Shown here: positions 22,985 through 32,859 of the stretch, in pieces
Numbering within the stretch: the stretch's first letter is position 1
How the letters are laid out: each line of letters begins with the position of its first letter
Origin: Prostheceraeus crozeri
Taxonomy: Eukaryota; Platyhelminthes; Polycladida; Euryleptidae
Direction: 5' to 3'
NCBI GenBank assembly: GCA_907163375.1
Contig: CAJQUW010004634.1
Location: 186,001-250,000 of the forward strand
Length of the DNA stretch: 64,000 bases
Notes under the pieces: generated by a model
Databases searched by the model: none
What the model saw: only the letters and a program-made list of their open reading frames with translations
What the model was told of the DNA's origin: nothing
Position numbers and translations under genes: made by a program

Positions 22985-23476
22985 TTTTTCAAATTCTATT
23001 CTTCTTTCTCACATTGCAAAAATGTCGATCGATAACATCTGAATGCCATTTTTCAGGGCCACTTTTTATCATACGGGCTATGAGTTCTTTTTTCAATAGA
23101 AAGAAAAGACAAGCTACACAATCTCTCATCAGACATACTCGTCCTAGAAAATCTTTTTTAATTCTTTTGAGAGTAGAGAAGGATCTTTCACAACCATAAC
23201 TGGACATGCTGAGCGTGGTGAGTGTTTTGAGTAACTTTTCAGTCGTCGGAAAACATTAGAAAATCACGTATCAACAGGTTCAAAACCCTGCTGCACTTAC
23301 TGTCTGACCGACAAACTCATCGGTTTTATACAAAACGTGCAATTCAGCATGCAATTTGTCTGGCAAAAAATTCATCTTATAATTATCGATAGAGCAAAAC
23401 AAATCATTAGGAGACAAGACAGATGTGGCATTCCCGTAACACTGGGTAATGTTTGAGAGGAGTTTTTTCCCCTGAT
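22985..23476 (-). pseudogene. hAT-3 transposase C-terminal fragment
   Basis: Read down the minus strand, 'SSYGCERSFSTLKRIKKDF' (about 23150-23210) is the conserved hAT dimerisation block with the ERSFS core. Upstream of it, 23280-23470 gives 'NFLPDKLHAELHVLYKTDEF', in the style of the helical region before that block. The fragment stops at the left target duplication of the Polinton-type element, so that element inserted into this older hAT copy. The rest of hAT-3 to the right of 52768 is too decayed to follow with confidence. Confidence 0.65.
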
Positions 23477-23482
23477 GTCTGC
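23477..23482. repeat. Left 6-bp target-site duplication (GTCTGC) of the Polinton-type element
   Basis: GTCTGC lies directly before the terminus AGTAGTAAG and is repeated exactly at 52763-52768 directly after CTTACTACT. Six bases with AG...CT termini is the known Polinton/Maverick insertion signature. Confidence 0.88.
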
Positions 23483-23632
23483 AGTAGTAAGTAAAAGTCC
23501 ATAATAAACACAGCGCGCCCCGAAATGGGGTGGGTCCAATACAAACACGCGCGCCCCGAAATGGGGTGGGTCCAATACAAACACAGCGCGCCTCGAAATG
23601 GCTAGCTCCCATACAAACACAGCGCGCCTGGC

Positions 23633-23800
23633 CGGCCGCCCAGGTTGGACTGAGAGGTTGTCTTGGCCGACCGTCCAGGTTGACGTGGCCGACCGTCCAG
23701 GCTGACTTGGCCGACCGACCAGGTTGACGTGGCCGACCGTCCTGGTTGACTTTGCTGACCGACTAGGTTGACTTGGCCGACCGACCAGGTTGACGTGGTG
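23633..23800 (+). repeat. 22-bp GC-rich minisatellite in left TIR
   Basis: Units of the form GGTTGACGTGGCCGACCGTC plus two bases, about six to seven copies with alternating GACGTGG/GACTTGG and CCGTCCA/CCGACCA variants. The matching array in the right arm (about 52378-52610) has more copies, so the arms have changed in copy number since insertion or by unequal exchange. Confidence 0.8.
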
Positions 23801-23924
23801 GAGTGAGAGTGTGTTTTGAGGGTGAAGGAGGCACGGGAGAGTGAAACGGACTTCAGATTCGTGATCAGCGTCAAATTCTGCATCGGTATGGTGAGTTTGA
23901 AAGGAATCGGAGAGAAAAAAAAGA

Positions 23925-24690
23925 GCCTCAAAACGAACCATCGGAGAGCAAAACGGATGTCAGATTCGGAATCAGCGTACAATTCTGCGTCGACATGGTG
24001 AGTTTCAAGTCAATCGGAGAGAAAAAAATTTCGCTGACGTCCCCCCCCCCCCCCGGCACCAATCTTCCAACTCTGGATCTAGAGATCGTAGAAAGTCGTG
24101 CAATAATAGCTCGTTTGAAAGCTAAGAGTGAGACAACTTCAGTCAAAAGAACGGCTTGTTTATATCTGTCTTCATTTAGATGTGAGACACCATTTAAGAT
24201 TTGGGAGATTGGCGAAAAACGACAGAGTTAGAATTTTGGACGTTTTGGGCTGTAGCCTCAAAACGAAGCATCGGAGAGCAAAACGGATGTCAGATTTGGA
24301 ATCAGCGTACAATTCTTCATCTGTATGATGAATTTGAAAGCAATCGGAGAGAAAAAATTTTCGCTGACGTCCCCCCCCCTCCACCCCCCGGCACCGATCT
24401 TCCAACTTTGGTTGTAGAGATCGTAGAAAGTCGTGCAATAGCTCGTTTGAAAGCTAAGAGTGAGACAACTTCAGTGAAAGAAACGGCTTGTTCATATCTG
24501 TCTTCGTTTAGATGTGAGACGCCATCTAAGATTCGGGAGATTGGCGAAAAACGACAGTTAGAATTTGGGACGTTTTGGGTTGTAGCCTCAAAACGAAGTA
24601 TCGGATGGGAAAATAGAGGCCAGATTCGGATTCAGCGTCCAATTCTACATGGAAATGGTGTATTTCCAGCTCAATCGGACCTCTAGAATC
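23925..24690 (+). repeat. 331-bp tandem repeat in left TIR
   Basis: The anchor CCTCAAAACGAA..ATCGGA recurs near 23925, 24256 and 24588, about 331 bases apart. Each full unit contains a poly-C run after CGCTGACGTC (near 24036 and 24366), a TCGTTTGAAAGCTAAGAGTG block and a GATGTGAGAC block. The right arm has a different, partly shortened set (anchors near 51705, 51865 and 52190). Confidence 0.75.
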
Positions 24691-24727
24691 GGCGATAGAA
24701 GCGTTTTAAGTTTTTGGATGATGGATA

Positions 24728-24812
24728 TTACGTCATCAGCTGATCGCAAACACTATATAAGCGGGAACCGACAGAGACTTTTCATTTAGAGGAGAGCGAT
24801 TGTCAAAGGTAG
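24728..24812 (+). promoter_or_regulatory. Inward-facing TATA promoter in left TIR
   Basis: TTACGTCA (24728-24735, like a CREB/ATF site) is followed by TATATAAG at 24754-24761, a transcribed-looking leader, and AAAG|GTAGGT near 24809, which fits a splice donor. The right TIR carries the mirrored copy (TATA at 51543-51550), also pointing inward. The promoter role is inferred from the motifs. Confidence 0.55.
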
Positions 24813-25244
24813 GTCGTCTCTCTGAGCTCCGATGATTGCTCCGGACATTCCAAATTCCGGGTTTCTGTAAGACAGCGACTTAGAAAATTTCATTGCTGAA
24901 GTCAGCTAAGGCGTCAGACTTAGAGGTTCGTCAGGAGATGGCATTCGTCTCCAGGCCATAAAAGACTCCAAAACTTTAAAGGCTTGTAACTTTGCTTCTA
25001 CAAGTCCGTTTGACTTGATTCAAAAAAAGGTTCGGTCGCTATTGACCTGCCCTAAGTGATAGACTACTTACAAATTTCATAAGTAATGCTAAAAAGTTGA
25101 AAAATTTAAATTCACTAGTTTTGGTGGTTTTCTGGGGTTTTCGACCCCGCTGAAGTCAATGAAAGCATTTTTAATGATGTCTGAGCCATTCTTCTCATGG
25201 TATAAGCGGCTTTTCACTGAAAGCGAGCAAGACACGGAGAGTTT

Positions 25245-26165
25245 TGCTGTAATATTCCACTGACAGGGTGTTCCTTCGGGACGGCGGACGATGCCGTAGT
25301 GATAAGTGTGGCAAGGGAGTGTGTCATATTTTAGACCGAAACCGCTGGGGCAACTCATGTCTCATGTTGGGCATTTGACACAGTTCTCAACGTAGCACTT
25401 TGAACGCCAATCGGTTGAGTCTTAGCTATCTTGTCATGGGTGGCCTCTAAACATCTCCATTGCAAAACGCTGGTGAATCAAGCTCTCTACGGCTTGCTAT
25501 CAAGCTGCTCAAAGTCTGTCAACCTCTTACCAACTCTACAGGTTTTCATGTCTGGCGATCAAGTCATGGACGGTGCAAGTCACGGAGATTTTCGGTGTGA
25601 TACTTCCTGTGAGTGGGCGTTCTTTCGAGACAGCGGTGAAGTCCGTAGCGATGAGTACTGCACGGGACGTGGGCAATGGTAATCCTTGTGAAACCTCTCT
25701 GCGTCATGTTTGCAAGTGACCCTCGTCATCTCGTCACCCCGTTTCTCATGCGAGTAAGATGTAGTAGAAATCATGCATGTTGGACTTAACGCGATTGATC
25801 TGATGAGTCATTCCAGTCTGACTAAGCAAATTATTTGAACTTTGTTTGAACTTGAAAGTGCGTGGGCGCACTGGAAACTCTTGCTCGTCTTGTGATTGGA
25901 CGAGAGGTCTCATCCATTCACCGCTTAGGAAAATCTTATAAAAGGTAGTGCACCAGCTCTGCTCTTCACATTTATCTTTCACAAGGTGAGTGTTGGTGAC
26001 TATCAGGTTGTTTTGACTTGCTATCAAGTTGAATAGTCTCTTGCTATCAAGAGATTCACTTCTGCTCATAAGGCATATCATCGCTGTAATACTTCCTTTG
26101 CTCGAGCGTTCCTTAGGGACGGCGGGTACTGCCGTAGAGGGATTGCGTTGCACGGGTTGTTCGTC
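25245..26165 (+). repeat. Three diverged copies of an about 70-90-bp motif
   Basis: Copies start near 25245, 25590 and 26083. Each runs TGTAATAYT or TGTGATACT, then TTCC, then GTTCYTT..GGGACGGCGG or GAGACAGCGG, then CCGTAG, then a G-rich end. The first two lie in the left TIR, the third in the unique interior. The function is unknown. Confidence 0.55.
25937..25990 (+). promoter_or_regulatory. Second TATA box with short leader exon
   Basis: TATAAAAG at 25937-25944 is followed about 30 bases on by GCTCTTCACATTTATC, a plausible start region, and by CACAAG|GTGAGT with the donor GT at 25986. It sits upstream of the leader exons of the polymerase region and likely drives them. Inferred from motifs and spacing. 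Confidence 0.55.
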
Positions 26166-26387
26166 GTTTGTTAGACCGAAACCTCTGAGCTGTCGCTCAT
26201 GTTGGGCGTTCGACTTCATACTCAACGTGACACTTTCTCTCGCCAGGTCAGAGTACTTTAGCCATTCGACAAGGGTTAGTCTCTATGGTATGGAGCATTT
26301 CGAAGTGTTGATTGACTGGTTCATTGAATGACTATTCACATGATCATCATAGGTAAAATGAAATAAATCTTACGTGTCCTTTTTCAG

Positions 26388-27615
26388 TGAATTTGCCTTC
26401 GACGTCGTATCTAACTGCTTTAATCTTCGATATGGATACGAGTATCACGAAAAATTGAATCTTATCGCGTTTCTGCCAAGATGGAGGAAACTCTCATTGA
26501 GCAATGTAAGTTTTTGTGTGATGGGGCAAGGATGTAGGTTGTGCTAATAAAACTCTTGAACTAACATCATTCGGTTAGCATGTGTGTTGAGCATAGGAAT
26601 TAATTTTCATAAACCTTTGAATACCATCAAGAATGTAAGAATCATATCCTTAATTTTCAACGAAAGATCCTTAACGTCTTTTTACTCCGCGATTTTCAAA
26701 ACCGAAGCTCATTTTCTAAAATTTATAATGCACTCTAATATCTCCCTTCGAGAAATCTCTCACCAATATCTCCCTCCCTTTTTCAGTACAGCAGCGCATC
26801 ATGAACAGAGAACCTACTCCTGAAGGGGCACTTGGTCGAGCCTATGAACGACTGGGAATATGTAAGTATCTTAATGAATGCTGACGTGTTCTGCATCATC
26901 ATGGTTGATAGCATGCATTCTATCATTCATCAATCTCATCTCTTTTCCACTCTAGTTTTGGCAAGGCAGGAGAAGTGGGAGGAAGTCGCGAGGCGGAAAT
27001 ATGATGATGATTTTCCGACCCTACCCTCTCGCCCATCTACCTCAGCTCCACCATCTGAGCACCCATCCACCTCGGGCATGGTCATCGCCCAACCTCCACC
27101 ACCACCCATACCAGATCCTCGTCGCCACATCCCTCCAACACCCAAGCCGCGGACTCTTCCACCCTCGGCTCGCATCCCCCTTCTACCTCCTCTTGAACCA
27201 TCGGTGATGGCGGAAGTAAATTCTCTTGATGGTAAGTTACAGTGATGGTAAAGGGGGACAAGGAATTAAACAAAACTCACGCCACACCTGGAATTGAATA
27301 GTCATGTTACTGATCGCTTTCCTTTCTTTTCTCAACAGATCTCGCAACGGTATTTCTGGGCGACGACGTTCCTAACCGCCCCGCCAACTCTCACATGCCA
27401 CCACCGGCTACAGCAGGCGACTTCCCTCCCATCTCCAACAAGTCGGTAGAAATGGAGATCGAGGTGTGTGACCACACCATTAAAATGGTAGGTTGAAGAT
27501 TTCCTCACTCATCTCCCTCAAACGTTTGGCTAATAGCATCTTCCTCAATTTCAGGCATCGACTTCATCACCAAAGCACTCCTTTCTCAAGGAAAGTTTAG
27601 AGCTGTTGAGTGAAG
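26388..27615 (+). other. Spliced leader exons ahead of the polymerase region
   Basis: Five open segments are each bounded by consensus splice sites: 26388-26505 (ATG at 26481 in GCCAAGATGG), 26787-26861, 26956-27231, 27339-27487 and 27555-27615. A further acceptor at 27673-27674 leads into the zinc-finger part of the polymerase region. Donors are GTAAGT or GTAGGT, acceptors follow pyrimidine tracts, and the codon phase agrees across every junction. The encoded extension has a charged helical start and a proline-rich middle ('PPPPPIPDPRRH'). Its role is unknown; it may be a regulatory or terminal-protein-like extension. Introns are tolerated in some Polinton genes. Confidence 0.6.
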
Positions 27616-27674
27616 GTAGGTTGTAACAAAACACTAAGACTTTAATAGAGATGATAGAATGATTTCTCTTTTAG

Positions 27675-30600
27675 GTGATGCTAGTTCCAGCTCAACACTA
27701 TCGCGGGAAGGCAACGAGCGGGAATGTGCTGACTGTGGGCACATCTTCACGAGGAAACGCGATCTGCCCCGACACATCAGACAACGTGTGTGTCAACCCA
27801 AGTCGCCATCAATCTCCCGAGGTGAGGATGACTCTATTGAACACGTCTCCTTTACTTGCGACTTTTGCATTCAATCATTTGAAACACGATTTGAATTATC
27901 TTCACACAGACTTCGCCACACACATACAGATGAAAGTTACAGTAACAGCATCTCCTCTATCCGTCTCACTGAAATATCAATGAACAATTTAGTGAGGGAC
28001 TACAATATGGAATCCTCAGAAACCATTGCTGACTTTGAAGAGTGGTTTCATCAAAATTCATCCTTGATAGATGCGCTCTTTAGAAATTTAGACAACTTTA
28101 GAATAAAAGCGCTCATCTACCTAAAAATAAAATATGTAAAAATTGATCATCATACTGGTCAAATAGTAGAGCGGTTGGAGTTTCACATACCCTCCTCTCC
28201 TGCTACAGAAGTAATCGATGAAGATTCTTGGTTAAATTTTCATATCCAACGACTAAAACTAAATATAGTTAAATTCAACGAACGCGATAGTGGCCTCATT
28301 TTTGATGGTATAGAATCTGCCAAGTTTAAAATCACTTTGCTAGAAAGTTCTAGTGGGCGAGGCTCCTTCAATCTTCCAAAAATTTTAAAAGACAAAAAAG
28401 CAGTCATTTCTGTAGATTGCGAATCGCAATGTTTTAAGTATGCAGTGTTATCTATTCTCCACTACAATGATGTAAATGATAATCGTTTCCGTAGAAGTAA
28501 GTATCAAGAGTGGGAGAATGAATTAAAGTTTGATGACTGCAATAGTGAAGACATGAAATTGAAAGATATAGAGAAATTTGAGAAATTAAATAAAATTAAG
28601 ATAGTGGTACACGTCTGGGAGAAAGGACTAAAAGGCGTTAGGTATAACAACCGCCAAAGTAGCTATGATCGGGTTGTCAACCTCTTGCTAGTGTATGAGG
28701 ACAATACTCAACAGTGGCATTACTGTGGCATTCCAAAAATTCATCGCCTTTACAACCATATACAAAATCGATTAAAGGTGAACATTTCATATGCGACCAC
28801 TGCACACGACCATTTTGGTCGAAAAATAAATTTCTAAGTCATTATGAATGGTGAAGCGGGGTAAATTACAAATAGAGCGCATGCCCAAAGACAAAATCTT
28901 TTCAGAGATAATGGTGACGAATTAAGTCCACTGCGTGTCATTTACGCAGACATAGAATGCTACATTGATGATATCATCCACAAGCCAGCAGCCATATCCT
29001 GCTATGAAGTATGACATGACCACTTTAGAAATAGGCAAAACAAAATGCATACTTGGCAAGGTGAAGATTGTATTTCAAAATTTCTAGAATTTCTAGATAA
29101 AGCTGCTAAATTTCAACAATCATATGATTCCCAATTGCAGCGTAAGTCACTACATATGTCAGATGAAGACAAACAGAAATTCGAAAGTTGCACATCCTGT
29201 CCTAAATCCCATAAAACGTTTGATGACGATAAAATTAAGAAAGTGTGTGATCATGATCACATCACTGGTAAATTTAGAAACGCACTCTGCTCCAAGTGTA
29301 ACTTTTCACTTAGGTTGAGACGTCGCGTACTACCCGTCATTTTTCACAACTTTAAGGGCTATGACAGTCATATGATAATAAAAGGAGGGTTGAGCCAGAT
29401 GAAATCGTGGCAGTTCAATGTTATAGCACAAACGAGAGAAAAATTCATGGCAATGACAGCAAAAGTACCAGTTGATAAAACTAAAGAAAATAAGACAGTC
29501 TTCTTCGAAATAAAATTTTTAGATTCATTTCAATTCATGTCAGCGTCACTAGCTTCTCTCGTTCGTAATCTCAAGTTTCTTCCCCATAGTCAAACTTTGA
29601 AGAAACACTATCCAAATTTAACAGATGACATGATCACTCGCAAAGGAGTCTTTCCCTATGCGCATTTTAGCTCAATGTCTAACCTATATGAAACAACCCT
29701 TCCTTTCATTGACAAATTCCAAAACGATTTGACGGGTGAAGATTGTCCAGTAGAGGATTATGAACCTGCTCAAGAGGCATGGATAAAATTTGATTGTAAA
29801 ACGTTTGGTGATTATATGATCGTTTACTTAGAATTAGATGTCATTTTGCTGGCTGATGTCTTTCAGGAATTTCGACGAGTGGCATTAGAAGAAGACAAAT
29901 TAGATCCTGTCCACTTTGTCAGTCTACCAGCCATGTCCTTTAAATCAGCCTTTAAAATGACTGGTGAGACCATTCACCTCTTACAAGACCCGGAGATGTA
30001 TAACATATTTGAGCGCGGAATACGCGGTGGTCTCACATTTGTAAATAAGCATCATATAAAATCTGAAACAGTAGGTGATGATCATATCCACCTAAAGTAC
30101 TATGACCAAAATAATTTGTATGGCAGTTCACTGTCTAAACCACTACCTCATTCCGAGTTTAGTTGGTTAAATCAAGATGAGCTTGAGTATTACTCCAACC
30201 CTTCAAACATACTGAAGATTCCAGATGAAGGTGATTGGGGATATCATTTTGAAGTGGATTTGATTCATCGAAATAGCATTAAAAATAAAACTGCTGATTT
30301 CCCACTCGCACCTGAATCTGGTGAAGTGACTGAAGATATGTTTTCACCATTCATGTCACAATTTCATAATAACTTAACAGAGTGTGGACAGCCAAGGTAC
30401 AAACCATGCTGCAAACTTTTACTCACCCAATATGATAAGAAAAATTATCTCGTACACTTCTGCATACAAAATTCTATTTAGAAATGGGCATGCTTCTAAA
30501 GTCAATTCACCGCATCATTAAATTTAGACAAAAAGCCTTCCTCAAACCTTACATAGATAGTAACAGTCAAAAACGTGCACTAGCCAAAAATAATTTTGAA

Positions 30601-31269
30601 AAGGATTTATATAAATATAAGAATAACAGTCTTTTCGGAAAGACCATGGAGGATGTTAGAAAACGCATGAACTACAAACTAGTCATTGATGATCAAAAAT
30701 ATCACAAATTGACCTCATCACCTCTTTTCATTGATAGAGACATTATCGATGAGGATCTTGTAGGTGTTAAAATGATAAAATCAGAAGTTGAGTTGTACAA
30801 ACCCATCTATATTGGGCAAGCCGTTTTAGATTATTCCAAGCTTGAAATGTATTAACTCTTCTACAAAATATTAAAACCATGCCCTCTCGTAAAAGAGGTT
30901 CGCTTGCTGGGTGGTGATACAGACAGTTTCTTTTTAGGAATTACCACTCAAAAAGATTTAAATTTTAATGATGTAGCTAAGTCACTAGAAAAATATTTCG
31001 ACACATCTAACTACAATCCCGCTCATCCACTCTTTTCCATACAGAATAAAGCCAAACTTGGTTGTTTTAAGGATGAAACAGCAGGAAAGGAAATAGATGA
31101 AATGATTCTCCTCCGTCCTAAAGTGTATTCCATGAAATTAAAAGAATGTGCAGATAGTATTAAGCGTGCTAAAGGTATATCAAAATCCATTGTTCATAAA
31201 ATGAAACATCGCTCCTATAAGAAGGCCTATAAAAATAAAAATATAACGTTTGTCAATATGACAATCTAA
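27675..31269 (+). pseudogene. Polinton-type DNA polymerase B region (fossil)
   Basis: Parts in order: two zinc-finger-like motifs ('CADCGHIFTRKRDLPRHI' and 'FTCDFCIQSFETRFELSSHR'), an N-terminal region typical of invertebrate Polinton polymerases ('CFKYAVLSIL', 'HYCGIPKI'), an endonuclease VII-like zinc/His segment ('VCDHDHITGKFRNALCSKC'), a 3'-5' exonuclease region, and family-B palm and thumb motifs ('NNLYG', 'NNSLFGKTMEDVRKR', 'GGDTDSFFLGI', 'KDETAGKEIDE'). The family copies the element by protein priming from its TIR ends. This copy is broken, with roughly three to five interruptions, and is treated as a fossil. An AATAAA signal follows at 31617. Confidence 0.88.
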
Positions 31270-31608
31270 AAATCACAAATTCATACTGTGAAAACGTACA
31301 CGTTCAAGAAACGAGCGCTTTCAGCATGGGAGGATAAGAGGTGTTGGATAGCACATAACACATCACTTCCACATGGACATCCTGACACAGACATACCTCC
31401 AACCAAAAGAATAAAACTCTACCACATTCAGGAGACGTGTAAATAGATTCATCCTTAACTCAGTATTTTGATGATGCTTTTTTGTAGATATGCATGGTTG
31501 TTTTATGTGTCGCATCAGATCGTATTTCCTTGTAAATAGTTCCCTACAGTCCCCTATGTAAAGACTTTTCCACTAAACATTGTATAAAACGTGTTTTTAT
31601 GATGTATT

Positions 31609-31622
31609 TTTATTTCAATAAA
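31609..31622. terminator. Overlapping convergent poly(A) signals
   Basis: AATAAA on the plus strand at 31617-31622 serves the polymerase region. TTTATT at 31609-31614 is AATAAA on the minus strand and would serve the converging capsid-like gene. The two lie within 14 bases, so the two genes share a compact tail-to-tail end. Confidence 0.55.
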
Positions 31623-31637
31623 CATATCACAATGACT

Positions 31638-32108
31638 TCACTTTGTTTTCCGAAGCACTAAAGTTATGAGGGATTTACTATCTTTCACATGGATGCACTC
31701 TTGTAAACCATTTGTAATTTTGATAGCAATAGAGGGTATCATTTGTTTGACGACAGGATGGTAGAAAATAGGTTCAAACAATTTCTGGACTATTCCATAT
31801 GAAGCGTCTTTGTCATGAATGAAATCGCGTAAAATGTATTCTTTTTTCTCACCAAAAGAAATAGGTGAAATCAGATCACTTTGAATGTAAAGGTGTTGTT
31901 CATGTTTATCAAGTGTCATTGGTATTCCTACACCAATCGTGCGTGTAGCAGTAAACACATTTCGCAGCAATGAAAAACCAAAGAGTTTTATCAAATTTTC
32001 ACTCAATTGACAATGAATGTCATCGCCCAGTTTCAGAAGAGCACTTTGATTTTCAATCAAAAATGAAATGTGATGTATCTTTGCATCATCAAGTAACAGT
32101 TCACACAA
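31638..32108 (-). pseudogene. Polinton minor-capsid (penton)-like fragment
   Basis: The minus-strand translation has the layout I associate with the widespread Polinton minor capsid protein. It has a 'LSENLIKLFGF' segment, then 'LYIQSDLISPISFG' (compare the family's 'YVYSDIVEPQIVG' style), then 'FYHPVVKQMIPSIAIKI', and a final beta strand 'SLITLVLRK'. In the family this protein forms capsid vertices. Only the C-terminal part is recognisable, and I treat it as a fossil. The assignment is by eye; other Polinton structural proteins are possible. Confidence 0.55.
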
Positions 32109-32859
32109 CTCGGTTGTGCTAATTTTTTCTATCGGGTGGGCAACATCGTTGTATCGCCGATTTGCTAAACGACATGTCTAATACAATGACACAAACAGCT
32201 CTATTCAGGTTAGGAAGCATGTTGCTTACATCACTGTCATTCTTCTTGTAAAGATAGTCACTAAAAATAGCAATGGTAAATTATATTCACAGCTGAATAT
32301 GTGTGCGTGTGAACGTTGTCATATCAGACAAAGCGATAACCCATGTCTAAAAATGCGTCCACCTCATTGTCGTAGATGTCAGACCATTCGATAAGATTCT
32401 ATTCATCCTTGTTGACAGCCTGATCTTTTCCCCATTCAGTGCGCGGGCGTTCCTTTATCAGTCAAAGTGATGACGCATGCCGTTTTCACCTTAACTCATT
32501 CATATGATGAGTCGTCAGTGAATGAAGGAAAAACTCAACGTTCAACATGCCTCCATTAGCTGTACATCAAACAGATAACGCATTAGGAATTTAACAATCC
32601 GTGATACTTTATTGAAATCACATAAGCCTGTTATGATACAATGCCCGTTATGAAAGGTGGTAACATGTACAGGGTACCACTCGAATGAGAGCAGCAGGAA
32701 AGGGTTCAGTTTCATAAATTATATAATGGCTGCTGTTTTTAATATTTGCTAGAACCACTATAGTCTTCAATTGAACAGATACTACTAAATTCTTCAATAT
32801 TAACACACAAACACTAAGAGGCGGAACACCTTCTTTTCAGCAAACGAAATATGTTAATC
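32109..32859. other. Polinton interior without recognisable gene
   Basis: No family could be recognised between the capsid-like fragment and the start of the satellite. The transition to satellite is gradual: AAACTTTATTT-like words begin near 32860. Confidence 0.4.

Larger units (their letters stand above)
23483..25719 (+). repeat. Left terminal inverted repeat of the Polinton-type element
   Basis: The arm matches, in reverse complement, 50412-52762. It is a mosaic. From the outside come three to four copies of a 36-37-bp unit (AACACAGCGCGCCCCGAAAT type, 23505-23632), then a 22-bp minisatellite (23633-23800), then a tandem unit of about 331 bp (copies starting near 23925 and 24256, partial units on both sides) with poly-C runs. 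A TATA-type promoter follows at 24754, then a less repetitive inner part. The homology ends within TTTGCAAGTGA at 25719. Confidence 0.88.

Noticed and set aside
24201-24686. Open frames in the TIRs (also 23372-23982, 51595-52059, 52189-52870)
   Set aside because: They follow the 22-bp and 331-bp tandem repeats, shift frame between arms, and show no recognisable protein family.
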